Positions 28,428 to 37,659 of a DNA stretch of 64,000 bases are shown piece by piece. Each line of letters starts with the position of its first letter. The stretch's first letter is position 1. A model generated the notes under the pieces. The model saw nothing but the letters and a program-made list of their open reading frames with translations, searched no databases and was not told the DNA's origin. The DNA lies in NCBI GenBank assembly GCA_025057755.1, contig JANWVC010000005.1:124001-188000 (forward strand), given 5' to 3'. Both the position numbers and the translations under genes were made by a program. This DNA is from Limisphaera sp. Lineage in GTDB: Bacteria > Verrucomicrobiota > Verrucomicrobiia > Limisphaerales > Limisphaeraceae.

Positions 28428-29444
28428 TTAACGGGGTCGAGACAGGTGTTCGGCACGTACCATAAGCCGCGTGCTTTGCTCCAACAAGGGGGAGGGGGGA
28501 TGCGCCTTTGGCGCCGAATTGTCGAACAATTCGCGAATGTAACGACCCAACGTTTCGTTGGTCGGGCCATAGCCTGCGTGGTAGATGTAATGTTCCAGGT
28601 CATAAAGCAGCTCATCGGCGGAGCTGTAGCGTTGATTGAGATCGCGTGCGAGCGCCTTGTGCAGGATTGCGTTGAGACGATCGTCGATGCGATCATCCAA
28701 CTTGCGGAAGTCAGGCACGGGCATTTCCAAAATGCGCCGCCGAGATTCATCCGCCGTGGCAGCCTTAAAGATGTTGTAACCCAGCAGCAGATGTGCAAGT
28801 ACGATCCCGGCTGAGAACAAGTCCGAGCGCTTATCGGTTTTTTGGAAGCTGGCCTGTTCCGGGCTCATGAAATCGGCTTTGCCGGCGACGACCTCGCCTT
28901 CTTGGTCCGTGAGATAACCCCGGGCTTTGGCGATGCCAAAGTCAGTGAGTTTGACGTCTCCCTCGAAGGCAATGAGGATGTTCTTGAAGCTCACGTCGCG
29001 ATGGACGATTCCGAGGGGCTTCCCATCACGGTCTGTCTTTGCGTGGGCATAAGCCAGGCCACGGGCGACGCGACTGACGATGAATACGGCCAGTTCTTTG
29101 GGCAGACGTCGTCCCTGCTGCGCGTGTTGTTGCGTGAATTGTTCCAAATTGACCCCTCGAATCAACTCCATGGCGATGAAATAAATACCATGGGCCTCCC
29201 CCAGGTGATACGTTTGGACGATATTGGTGTGGATCAAATCGGCCACGAGTTTGGCCTCGCCGATGAAGTTGGCAATGAACTCCGGTTGGCGGGCATACTG
29301 TTGGCGAATGACCTTAATGGCAATCCGCTTGACGAACCCATGGGCTCCGTGCTGCTCCGCTTCGTACACAATGCCCATGCCGCCCTCGGCAAGTTTGCGC
29401 ACGATGTCGTAGCGACAGTCCGCGTGAATGGTGAACAGTGCCAC
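28428..29444 (-). CDS. Cytoplasmic Ser/Thr protein kinase (Hanks type)
   Basis: 338 residues containing a single, complete kinase domain: glycine loop LAEGGMGIVYEAE, Lys in AIKVIRQQ, catalytic loop IVHRDVSFKNIL (Phe replaces the more common Pro), DFGIAKARG, and a modified APE region (KADFMSPEQA). No membrane helix or extracellular domain follows, unlike most PknB-type kinases, so it should be soluble. The short C-terminal tail has no recognised domain. Targets are not known. Gene ends 12 bases ahead of aguB. Confidence 0.88.
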   Translation of the reverse strand: MALFTIHADCRYDIVRKLAEGGMGIVYEAEQHGAHGFVKRIAIKVIRQQYARQPEFIANFIGEAKLVADLIHTNIVQTYHLGEAHGIYFIAMELIRGVNLEQFTQQHAQQGRRLPKELAVFIVSRVARGLAYAHAKTDRDGKPLGIVHRDVSFKNILIAFEGDVKLTDFGIAKARGYLTDQEGEVVAGKADFMSPEQASFQKTDKRSDLFSAGIVLAHLLLGYNIFKAATADESRRRILEMPVPDFRKLDDRIDDRLNAILHKALARDLNQRYSSADELLYDLEHYIYHAGYGPTNETLGRYIRELFDNSAPKAHPPSPLLEQSTRLMVRAEHLSRPR

Positions 29445-29739
29445 AGAGGCATGGTGGCGCAGGAACGCTTTCAGTCAAGCCAGCTTGCAATAAGCAGATC
29501 AAGCAGTGGTCACGAAGACCATACTCGTTCATGATGTCGCTTCGGACTATCGCGGTTTCCAAAAAGGGGTGTTCAGCCTTAAGGATAAATTTTTCGTCGG
29601 GCCAGGAGGAAAGATGTCCGGATGCATTCTGACAGATGTGAGACTTGCTCCACCGTTCAAGCCCGGTCAACCTGTAAGTCCAAGTTGAGTTTCCATGGAT
29701 CAAGAACATCTGCCTCAGAGAGGTTCGGGATCAGTGTAC

Positions 29740-30903
29740 ATGGCGTTGCCCCTTTCGAAAGTACGGGTTTGGCCATTGGCAGAGCGCCGCAGCTTGAGTC
29801 GACTGGAGGATATTTTGCTGGATCCAAACTCTGAGCCCATGCAAGCTCCGACTCCAGCGACTGTTCTGATCGACGAGGCAGCCGCCTGCATCCGCAGGGC
29901 CCGATCCGCCGGTGCCATGGTCATGTTAATTTACGGGGCGCATCTGGTCAAAAACGGCCTAATGGATGTGGTGATCCGGTTAATGGAAGAGGGGTGGATC
30001 ACCCATTTGGCCACCAACGGCGCGGGCACGATTCATGATTGGGAACTGGCCTTCTCCGGCCGCACGGAGGAGAGCGTACGGGCCCACGTAGCCGAGGGTT
30101 GTTTTGGAACATGGGACGAAACGGGGCGGTATCTGCATCTGGCTCTCATGGCAGGTGCTTTGCAGGGAGATGGGTGGGGGCGAAGTTTGGGACGCTTCAT
30201 TTCCGAGGAAGGTTTGAAGTTGCCACGGCCTCAGGAGCTGGAAGAAGCCATCCGATCAGATTTGCATCATCCTTGGACAGGCGCTCGGTGGGAATTGTTG
30301 GCGGTGATGCAACGGCACGGTTTGCAACCGGGGTGGCACGCCGTACGCCACCCTTACAAAGATCATTCTCTATTGGCTCGTGCATTCGAGCTGGGAATTC
30401 CCTTCACGGTTCATCCGGGCATTGGCTATGATATTGTGGCGACGCATCCGTGGTTCAACGGCGCGGTCCTGGGGCGAGCCGGGGAGTGGGACTTTGCGTT
30501 GTTTGCCGGCTCGGTGGATCGCTTGGATAATGGCGTGGTCTTATCAGTAGGCTCGGCCATCATGGGGCCGCAGGTTTTTGAGAAAAGCTTGAGTTGTGTG
30601 AACAACCTACGCAAGCAACAGGGTCGTCCCGTGGTGCGAGGGCACACGATTTTTGTGGTTGATCTGCAGGATGGCGGTAACTGGGATTGGTCGCAGGGCG
30701 AGCCCCCCAAAGACAATCCGGCGTACTATCTGCGGTTTTGCAAAAGTTATGCCCGGACGGGCGGGGTCATGCGTTACGTGCAATGTGACAACCGCGCATT
30801 TTTGCACGGATTGTGGCATCGGCTGAGCCGGGCCAAGCTAGAGATTCCCACTGCGCAACAAAGCCGTCGATCGGCTCAAGGCCAGACTTCATGCATGCAT
30901 TGA
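29740..30903 (+). CDS. Deoxyhypusine-synthase-like protein of unknown role
   Basis: About 387 residues from ATG 29740; the frame opens at ATG 29695 but the first 15 residues are not typical. The core (MVMLIYGAHLVKNGLMDVVI, THLATNGAGTIHDWE, SGRTEESVR) recalls the NAD-binding fold of deoxyhypusine synthases; such proteins occur in Verrucomicrobiota and Planctomycetes, where eIF5A-type hypusine is not expected, so the reaction is probably different. Later blocks HPGIGYDIVATHPWFNGAV and SVGSAIMGPQVFEKSLS are Gly-rich. The C-terminus overlaps the PfkB-family gene by 13 bases, tying the two in one transcript. I do not know the substrate; the family similarity is from memory of its motifs. Confidence 0.65.
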   Translation: MALPLSKVRVWPLAERRSLSRLEDILLDPNSEPMQAPTPATVLIDEAAACIRRARSAGAMVMLIYGAHLVKNGLMDVVIRLMEEGWITHLATNGAGTIHDWELAFSGRTEESVRAHVAEGCFGTWDETGRYLHLALMAGALQGDGWGRSLGRFISEEGLKLPRPQELEEAIRSDLHHPWTGARWELLAVMQRHGLQPGWHAVRHPYKDHSLLARAFELGIPFTVHPGIGYDIVATHPWFNGAVLGRAGEWDFALFAGSVDRLDNGVVLSVGSAIMGPQVFEKSLSCVNNLRKQQGRPVVRGHTIFVVDLQDGGNWDWSQGEPPKDNPAYYLRFCKSYARTGGVMRYVQCDNRAFLHGLWHRLSRAKLEIPTAQQSRRSAQGQTSCMH

Positions 30904-31940
30904 CACCCAAGCGGTGGCGCGAATTGTCTCGGCGTTATCGGAAGCTCCGAATTGCCGTGGTGGGAGACTTTGCCCTGGATCGTTATTTGGAAATCGATCC
31001 GGATCGGCAGGAGCGATCGCTCGAGACAGGACGATCCGTTCACAACGTGGTGCGAATCCGGGCGCAGCCGGGTGCAGCGGGGACCGTGGTGAGCAACCTG
31101 GTGGCCGCCGGTGTGGCGAAGGTTCCTGTGGTGGGTTTCGTCGGATCGGACGGAGAAGGTTATGAGCTCCGACAGGCCTTGAGCAGTCTGCCTGGGGTCG
31201 TCCTGGAGGGTCTCTTGGAGACATCTCAACGGCGAACGTTCACCTATAGCAAGCCCCTGGTTTTGGTGCCCGGCCAGCCGCCAATAGAGTTGAACCGATT
31301 GGATTTGAAGAATTGGACTCCCACGCCGCGGACAGTTCAAAAACGGCTATCGGAGCATGTGCGGGCGCTTGCGGGCGAGGTGGACGCGATGATTGTGCTG
31401 GACCAGGTACCTGTGGCTGGAACCGGCGTGGTCAGCCGAGAAGTTTTACAGGCGGTGCAGGACGTCATGAGGCGAGAGCCGGAGCTGTTGGTGCTAGGCG
31501 ACTGTCGCCGGGGCCTGCGGGAATTTCCGCCGATGATCTGGAAAATGAATCGTCGAGAGCTGGGGCTGTTGTGCGGAGGGAAAAGTCCATTTTCCCGGGC
31601 CAAAGTGCGGCGAGAGGCATCGCAATTGGCGCGGCGCAACCGGCATCCGGTGATTGTGACGCTTGCCGCGGAGGGACTGTTGGGGGCGTGGCCCACTGGA
31701 GAAGTATGGGAAGTGCCGGCGCTGCCGACACGCGGGCCGATTGACGTGGTTGGGGCCGGAGATGCAGTGAGTGCTCATGTGGTGGCTGCATTGAGCGCCG
31801 GCGCATTTCCGGAGGAGGCCCTGACTGCGGCGAATGCAGCCGCTTGGGTGGTCATTCACAAGCTGGGCACTACAGGCACAGCGCGACCTTCTGAAGTGGA
31901 GCGGGCTTTGCGGGTCGGGGCGCACCCGGGGGAGGGTTGA
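30891..31940 (+). CDS. PfkB-family carbohydrate kinase (HldE/RfaE1-like)
   Basis: About 349 residues from ATG 30891, which overlaps the preceding gene. Features of the ribokinase fold: RIAVVGDFALDRYLEID near the N-terminus, GAAGTVVSNLVAAGV, a central MIVLDQVPVAGTGVV, NRREL, and the C-terminal anion-hole motif VDVVGAGDAVSAHVVAAL whose Asp is the catalytic base. The VVGDFALDRY start and AGT.VSNL pattern are closest to D-glycero-beta-D-manno-heptose-7-phosphate kinases (RfaE1), but sugar specificity cannot be fixed here; the neighbour is the deoxyhypusine-synthase-like gene, followed by 4-alpha-glucanotransferase about 38 bases on. Complete. Confidence 0.8.
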   Translation: MHALTPKRWRELSRRYRKLRIAVVGDFALDRYLEIDPDRQERSLETGRSVHNVVRIRAQPGAAGTVVSNLVAAGVAKVPVVGFVGSDGEGYELRQALSSLPGVVLEGLLETSQRRTFTYSKPLVLVPGQPPIELNRLDLKNWTPTPRTVQKRLSEHVRALAGEVDAMIVLDQVPVAGTGVVSREVLQAVQDVMRREPELLVLGDCRRGLREFPPMIWKMNRRELGLLCGGKSPFSRAKVRREASQLARRNRHPVIVTLAAEGLLGAWPTGEVWEVPALPTRGPIDVVGAGDAVSAHVVAALSAGAFPEEALTAANAAAWVVIHKLGTTGTARPSEVERALRVGAHPGEG

Positions 31941-31977
31941 ACCCGGGCCGAAATGTGCCATTCTCACGCGCACGCGC

Positions 31978-33702
31978 ATGAAGGTCGTGACGGAAAATCG
32001 ATACGCGGGAATTTTGGTCCCTGTGTTTGCCATCCGCACATCGGACGATTTGGGAGTCGGCGACACTGCCGGAGTTCGCGCCCTGGTGCACTGGTGTCAG
32101 AGGCATAATTTGCAGATTTTGCAGATGCTGCCGATTCAGGAAGTGGGAGACGATATCAGTCCGTATAACGCCATCAGTGCGCAGGCGATTGAACCGAGTA
32201 CGCTTGACGTGCGCCCTGAAACCGTGCCGGATTTGGAGCCTGCAGTTTACTCTGCGCTTATAGCACAGGAAGATCTGGAGGAGCTTCGCAGCGATGATGT
32301 GGACTATGTCCGCGTGCGTGCCTTGAAACGACGATTGCTGGAGGCAGCGTTTGAGACCTTTGAACGGTGGCACGGCAAAGGGGAGACCGAACGTAGCGCA
32401 GCTTTTGAAGCTTTTCTGAGACGCGAATCTGCTTGGCTGGATGAGTACACGTTCTTTCGTGCACTGATGGATGAACATGGCGGGTCGCCTGCTTGGGAAA
32501 ACTGGCCAACCGAGCACCGCAGCCCGGAACGCGCAAAGGCGTGGTATGGAAACCTCGGGAATGAAGCCCGCCAGAAATTCGAACGACGAAGGCGGTTCTA
32601 TGCTTATGTTCAGTGGTTGGCCTTCGACCAATGGGAAACCGTTCGGGAAGAGGCGGAGCGCTGCGGCGTGGCCTTAATGGGCGACTTGCCCTATGGCGTG
32701 GCCCGGGCCAGTGCGGATGTTTGGGCTCGTCAACATTTGTTCGACCTCGAATGGTGTGGAGGCGCTCCGCCCGAATGGACCTTTCGCGGTGATCCATTCG
32801 TGGAAAGGTGGGGTCAAAACTGGGGAATTCCCAACTTTCGTTGGGAAGAACACCAACGGGAGGGATTTGCGTGGTGGCGAGAGCGGGTGCGACAACTGAC
32901 GCGAATCTTTCATCTGTATCGCATTGATCATGTGCTAGGCTTTTTCCGGATTTACTCGTTTCCTTGGACGCCGGACCGAAACGAGGAGTTCGTAAGTCTC
33001 ACTCCGGAACAGGCCGCTCAGCGAACGGGTGGACGATTGCCCGGTTTCCGACCGTGGCCGGACGACACGCCGGAGCATCGCGCTGCCAATCAAGCTCAGG
33101 GCGAAGCTCTGCTGCGGATGCTGCAAGAAGCCTCGGGTCAGGCCCACATCATCGCAGAGGATCTGGGTTGGGTGCCGGATTACGTGCCGGCCAGTCTGGA
33201 AAAGTTGGGGATTCCTGGATTCCGCGTACCGATGTTTTGTCGGGATGCGGACGGCCGCTATACAGATCCACGCCGCTATCCGCGATTGTCTTTGGTTCAA
33301 CCGGCCACTCATGATCATCCGCCCTTAGCGGCGCGTTGGATTGAATTATGGGTGGCGGCGGATGCAGGGGACGTGGGTGCTCGACGAGAATTGGACTTTT
33401 TGATGGAGTTTGCAGGTCTCCCGGGGGTCCCACCTCCGCGGGCTTATACGCCTGTGGTTCAAGAGGGATTGCTGCGCTCGGTGATGCAAGCTTCATCGTA
33501 TTTGGCGGTGGTCATGTTGAATGACGTCTTGGGGCTGACCAGTCGTTATAATCGACCTGGCACTCGTTCGGAACAAAACTGGACGGCGCGCCTGCCTTGG
33601 ACCGTGGAGGAATTGGAAACGGATCCGATTCCTGCTGCACATGTTCAGAGGATCTGTAGGTTGGTGCAAGAGAGCGGGCGGACTCCTGTCGTGAGGGGCT
33701 GA
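31978..33702 (+). CDS. malQ: 4-alpha-glucanotransferase (amylomaltase, GH77)
   Basis: About 574 residues from ATG 31978; the open frame extends upstream across the end of the PfkB gene but homology begins near YAGILVPVFAIRT. GH77 features: LPIQEVGDDISPYNAISA (usual LP.......SPY), GDLPYGVARASADVW, GAPPEWTFRGDPF, the nucleophile Asp in YRIDHVLGFFRIY, the acid Glu in IIAEDLGWVPD and the third Asp in PATHDHPPL. The enzyme transfers maltodextrin segments between chains in glycogen and maltose metabolism. Context suggests starch or glycogen processing, with a decayed GH97 glucosidase-type gene nearby. Full length, all catalytic acids intact. Confidence 0.9.
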   Translation: MKVVTENRYAGILVPVFAIRTSDDLGVGDTAGVRALVHWCQRHNLQILQMLPIQEVGDDISPYNAISAQAIEPSTLDVRPETVPDLEPAVYSALIAQEDLEELRSDDVDYVRVRALKRRLLEAAFETFERWHGKGETERSAAFEAFLRRESAWLDEYTFFRALMDEHGGSPAWENWPTEHRSPERAKAWYGNLGNEARQKFERRRRFYAYVQWLAFDQWETVREEAERCGVALMGDLPYGVARASADVWARQHLFDLEWCGGAPPEWTFRGDPFVERWGQNWGIPNFRWEEHQREGFAWWRERVRQLTRIFHLYRIDHVLGFFRIYSFPWTPDRNEEFVSLTPEQAAQRTGGRLPGFRPWPDDTPEHRAANQAQGEALLRMLQEASGQAHIIAEDLGWVPDYVPASLEKLGIPGFRVPMFCRDADGRYTDPRRYPRLSLVQPATHDHPPLAARWIELWVAADAGDVGARRELDFLMEFAGLPGVPPPRAYTPVVQEGLLRSVMQASSYLAVVMLNDVLGLTSRYNRPGTRSEQNWTARLPWTVEELETDPIPAAHVQRICRLVQESGRTPVVRG

Positions 33703-33732
33703 GAAAGCGGGTCTCCATGGTTGGAACCAGTT

Positions 33733-33757
33733 AGCCGCATGGCCCTGCGGCTGTTTT
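33733..33757 (+). terminator. Candidate terminator after malQ
   Basis: AGCCGCA - TGGCCC - TGCGGCT is a perfect 7-bp stem followed by GTTTT, about 30 bases after the malQ stop. The T-run is short, so strength is uncertain. Confidence 0.55.
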
Positions 33758-33788
33758 GGGAAGCGATTACGGAAGGAAGAGCGGTGGT

Positions 33789-35165
33789 ATGGGCAGCCGG
33801 AGGGAGTCAGGGCGGGTGTCGACCGAGCGACAGGAGCCATTTCCCAAGGGATTGCACCATGCGTATTTGTTCGCATGGTTCAATGCCTTGTCCTATCAGG
33901 TTGTGCTGGGCGGCCCGATGATTTTATATGCGAAGTTACTGGGGGCCAGTGCGACGGTTTTGGGGATCATCGCGGGGATGATGCCCCTGTTGGTGATTCT
34001 GCAGATTCCGGCGGCCTCGCATATCCCGCGCATCGGGTACCGCCGTTTCGTGGTCGGTGGCTGGAGTATCCGAGTGATATTCATCCTGGGGATGGCAACG
34101 GTGCCCCTGTTAGGTGGCGTCCTGAATGCTCAGAACCAGTTGGCTTTGCTTTTGTTTTTCCTGTTCGGGTTTAATTTGTCGAGGGGCATTTCAAGCTGCG
34201 CCTGGTTACCGTGGATCACAGCGCTCGTGCCTGAGGGAGTTCGAGGTCGATACCTCGCTCGGGACGCAGCCATTCAGAACGTGGCGGGCACGGTGACCTT
34301 CTGGGTGGCGGCAGCACTGTTGGGAACCAAGGCGGAACCGTGGCGGTTTGCCGTTTTGTTTGGTTTGAGCGCAGCCATGGGATGGGCCAGCTTGATTTTT
34401 CTGAGACGAATTCCAGACGTTCCGATTGTCGCAGAGACAGGGGGCAGCATCGGATCTGTTCCCTGGCTGGCGATGATACAGCACCGACCCTTCAGACGGC
34501 TGTTGGAAGTTGTCGTGGCTTGGTCCGTGGCCTATGGCGGCGTTACGGCATTCACGGTTGCTTTTCTGCGTTCAAGCCTGGGGCTCAGCGAAGCGCAAGT
34601 GCTCTGGATGACCTCCATCACGTTTCTGGGCGGATTGAGCAGCTTATGGTTTTTAGGTTCGCGGCTCGATCAACTCGGCAGCCGCCCTGTGATTGAGTTT
34701 TGTGGTGCGGGCTGGATCGTCGTGGTAGCCGGCTGGTTGATGCTGGCCGGCCATGTCATGAGCGCGAGGGCTTGGGCGGTGCTGATGTTGCAGTTCTTCA
34801 TGGGTTTACTGGCGGCTTTGGTGCAAATGGCGCACACCCGGCTAGCGATGGCGGTGATTCCGCCGATGGGACGAAACCATTTTTTTGCCCTCTATTCTGT
34901 AGCCAGTAATGTGACCTTGGGACTGTCGCCTATCGGGTGGGGCCTGTGGATCGACGCAATTGGCGAGCGGCATTGGTACTGGCTGGGCATAGATTGGAAT
35001 CGGTATAGTCTTTTCTACGTGGCTGTCACTCTCGGATTTTGCGTGCTGCTGCTCCTGGCTCGGCGGTTGTGGGAGCCAAAGGCGGTCAGTATGGAAGCGT
35101 TATTAAGGGAGATTTTGATCCAGTCGCCACAACGGTTTTGGTTGCGGTTCTGGCCGCGGGCCTGA
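33789..35165 (+). CDS. Major facilitator superfamily transporter
   Basis: About 458 residues, start ATG 33789 chosen because GGAAGGA lies about 12 bases upstream (the frame opens at 33756). Roughly ten to twelve hydrophobic helices alternate with short loops; an MFS-like loop follows helix 2 (HIPRIGYRRFVVGGW) and another lies near SRLDQLGSRPVIEF. No substrate-specific motif was recognised. Position after malQ, and before the tRNA, suggests a possible sugar carrier but this is weak. Similar MFS proteins of unknown substrate occur in Verrucomicrobiota and Planctomycetes. Confidence 0.75.
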   Translation: MGSRRESGRVSTERQEPFPKGLHHAYLFAWFNALSYQVVLGGPMILYAKLLGASATVLGIIAGMMPLLVILQIPAASHIPRIGYRRFVVGGWSIRVIFILGMATVPLLGGVLNAQNQLALLLFFLFGFNLSRGISSCAWLPWITALVPEGVRGRYLARDAAIQNVAGTVTFWVAAALLGTKAEPWRFAVLFGLSAAMGWASLIFLRRIPDVPIVAETGGSIGSVPWLAMIQHRPFRRLLEVVVAWSVAYGGVTAFTVAFLRSSLGLSEAQVLWMTSITFLGGLSSLWFLGSRLDQLGSRPVIEFCGAGWIVVVAGWLMLAGHVMSARAWAVLMLQFFMGLLAALVQMAHTRLAMAVIPPMGRNHFFALYSVASNVTLGLSPIGWGLWIDAIGERHWYWLGIDWNRYSLFYVAVTLGFCVLLLLARRLWEPKAVSMEALLREILIQSPQRFWLRFWPRA

Positions 35166-35212
35166 CATACGCAAGCTCACGGCACACACGGACAGGAGGC
35201 GACGAGCAATTG

Positions 35213-35300
35213 TGGTGCCGGTGGTGGGACTCGAACCCACACGACTTTTTACGGTCCCAGGATTTTAAGTCCTGTGCGTCTTCCATTCCGCCACACCGGC
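35213..35300 (-). tRNA. tRNA-Leu (anticodon UAA), CCA encoded
   Basis: On the minus strand the 88-nt sequence starts GCCGGTGTGGCGGAATGG, has the anticodon arm CAGGA-CTTAAAA-TCCTG giving anticodon TAA, a long variable arm typical of class II tRNAs (about 13 nt between anticodon and T arms), T arm with GGTTCGAGTCC, and a 3' end CACCGGCACCA. The 7-bp acceptor stem pairs perfectly and the CCA is encoded in the DNA. Confidence 0.95.
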
Positions 35301-35759
35301 TGCCAAAACTCTTTGGTAGCATACCTTAAGCGCGGGAATGTTTAAAGCGCCTTCGCGAGGGGCACGCAGCGTCGCATGTCTTGAGAAAGTTCGCTGACGA
35401 GCACAACTTTGACGCAGCCGGGCGTTAAATCGCTGGTCAAGTTGACCTTGAGATCTCAAGAGCCCGGACGCCAAGCCCGATAAGAATCGCAGAACCGAGA
35501 GGCCCGGCGCACGATGGGTCGATGATGCAATACGAGACCACCACCGGCGAGAGGCTCAAGGAACATCGGCGCCGCTGGAGGAGGTCCGCTCTCTCAATTC
35601 GGAGGTCGTTGCACTCGGGTGAGCCTAAGCACCAAGTATCGAAATGCACGCAGCGTCGCAGGGGATAAAGGGCCCAAGATCTCAACGCACGCAGATAGGT
35701 GCCATCCGACGATTCAAAAACGCGATGGACCACTCCTTTTGATACCGTCGAGTCATGAG
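35301..35759. other. Gap between tRNA-Leu and a GH97 remnant
   Basis: About 460 bases with no intact gene. The stretch may still contain the 3' end of the decayed GH97 gene described next; a minus-strand frame around 35437-35733 could be the last part, but no clear motif is left. The tRNA promoter should be near 35310-35345. Confidence 0.4.
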
Positions 35760-36720
35760 GACCGGCTTGTCAATCTTGTGAGCCCGGCAGGACGCGGGTC
35801 TTTATCCCGGACGGTTGGCACGCCGCAAAAGAACGACGAAGCAGGAGGTTCCAAATAAGCTTCCGGATGCTCGGGCCAAGCAAAGCAGATGTTAGCTGAG
35901 AATTACGGAGGCTGCCAATTCGAATCCTAGGGGCATCCTAGGGGGCTCTCTTTCCCCGGGTGAGCTGTATGTAGCCATGCAGAAAATCCGCTAGCCCGAG
36001 AACCAGTCGGGTGCGAGGAATGGCTCCGTAATGCTGGAAGGTGAGGCTTGTCCAGAGCCAATACTCCAGCTCCCGCATACCCCTCGCGAATGAGATGGTT
36101 GGCCAAGAGCGATGTAACCCTGTCGGTTTAGCAACACCGTGGTCGTTGTCAGACATCGGTGTTGGGCGGCTCGTTGCCGAAAATCCCTCCAGCACATGGA
36201 CGGTCTCAACACTCCCGGAATCAATGAAATCAATTCTCACGCCTCGCACGCCAGCTTGAGCGCATCGTTGAAAGGATGCCTTTCGATCCCCGGGTCGTGC
36301 CGGACCGGAGCTCACCTTTCGGCCATCGGGATCAGCTTGCCACAGGGGGATCCTGACTCTCTTCGTGGCGGCGTATCGGCATCGCTCGGTGACACGTGAC
36401 CAGCGATCTGCGTCCGGTTCGATCTAACCCCCACGTTCAGAGTGCCCCCGGGCGTCCACGAGCAGGTATTTGCACCCTAGAGCAGCGGCGATGTCTACGA
36501 AGCATCGTTTTCGGACCCAACGGGCGCCTCCGTTACCGAAAACGAACCTGGTGGAAAGCACGCGACCGGGGCGGATCCAGCCCGTGCGGGCCTCGCTGGG
36601 GAAGAAGCTCGGTATTGGGCCGAGCGCGCAAGGCGGGAATGCTGATCTTGTTGATCGGGCAATCTAAGTCATCCACGATCACAATAACCTGGCATAGAGC
36701 GGATCGTGCCTGTTTGATAT
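35760..36720 (-). pseudogene. Remnant of a GH97 glycosidase (SusB-like alpha-glucosidase family)
   Basis: Translated fragments in at least two or three minus-strand frames line up in order with GH97 enzymes: WIRPGRVLSTRFVFG and VRKRCFVDIAAALGCKYLLV (36450-36605), then GVRGVRIDFIDSGSVETV, KPTGLHRSWPTI, RELEYWLWTSLTFQHYGA and TRLVLGLADFLHGYI (35938-36315), then HPEAYLEPPAS and VPTVRDKD (about 35770-35890). Stops and frame changes interrupt it, and the N-terminal half is missing, cut off near the 3' end of rsmI. It is therefore not functional. GH97 enzymes act on alpha-glucosides or alpha-galactosides; the remnant implies a former carbohydrate gene next to malQ. Confidence 0.8.
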
Positions 36721-36828
36721 CAGCCATTGGGGTCGTGGGGCAAGCATGCGCTAAATGCGGACGGGGTGCTGGGCCGCTGCGAACCAAGTTCTGTGAGCAG
36801 ACACTCGAGCTCGCGGCGGTTGGAGCAA

Positions 36829-37635
36829 TCACGATTCAATAGGTTCCGAAATTGTGGGTGGAGGTTCAACGAGCACCACACACTCGCCCTGAATCTTCTG
36901 TGCTCGGGCACGTTCCAGCATTTCACAAGCGCGGCCGCGCAAGAATTGTTCGTGCTTTTTGGTCAGCTCGCGCGCGAGCACGATCAGCCGATCCGGACAC
37001 AATGTGGCCAACTCTTGTAACAAGCGTTCGATTCGGTGAGGCGACTCATAGATTACGAGCGTGGCCGGAGTGGAGAGGACGGTTTCTATGAGCCGTCGGC
37101 GCGGCCCTGGTTTGTGCGGAAGGAAGCCCACGAAATGGAATCGGTGACCGGGCAAACCGCTAGCGCTGAGAGCGGCGACCAGCGCACAGGGACCGGGGAC
37201 AGGTTCCACGCGGTATCCTGCTTCCCACGTAGCCCGTACAATGCGTTCCCCAGGGTCACTAACGCCCGGGCTGCCAGCGTCTGTCACCAAAGCGACGATG
37301 GCGCCCTCTCGAAGCCGGGCGACTACTTCCGCGGCTCGCCGCGCTTCGTTATGGGCGTGGCAACTCAGGAGAGGTTTCTGAATTTGGTAATGACGCAGCA
37401 GTTGCAAGGTTCGGCGGGTGTCTTCCGCAGCAATGACATCGCACTGCCGAAGCACGCGCAGTGCCCGCAGCGTGATATCCTCCAAGTTCCCTATGGGTGT
37501 GGCGACGAGGTAGAGTGTACCCGGTGTGAGCCGAGGCAACTCACGCTTTGTTGAGGGTCGGAGGTCATAGTAGGGACCGGTTTGGCCATTCGATGCCCCT
37601 TGCGCACTGTGATTCAGACCATGAGATTCCGCCAT
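36829..37635 (-). CDS. rsmI: 16S rRNA (cytidine-1402-2'-O)-methyltransferase
   Basis: 268 residues of the tetrapyrrole-methylase fold. Characteristic blocks: LYLVATPIGNLEDITLRA, VIAAEDTRRTLQLL, LVTDAGSPGVSDPGERIV, PGPCALVAALSASGLP, FVGFLPHKPGPRR and YESPHRIERLL. RsmI 2'-O-methylates C1402 in the ribosomal decoding centre using S-adenosylmethionine. An N-terminal extension of about 35 residues before LTPGTLYLVATP is atypical and its start is uncertain. It lies 24 bases after the secretin gene on the same strand and may be read through from it. Confidence 0.92.
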   Translation of the reverse strand: MAESHGLNHSAQGASNGQTGPYYDLRPSTKRELPRLTPGTLYLVATPIGNLEDITLRALRVLRQCDVIAAEDTRRTLQLLRHYQIQKPLLSCHAHNEARRAAEVVARLREGAIVALVTDAGSPGVSDPGERIVRATWEAGYRVEPVPGPCALVAALSASGLPGHRFHFVGFLPHKPGPRRRLIETVLSTPATLVIYESPHRIERLLQELATLCPDRLIVLARELTKKHEQFLRGRACEMLERARAQKIQGECVVLVEPPPTISEPIES

Positions 37636-37659
37636 GGGGGGTTTTGAGGGCAGGGAACT

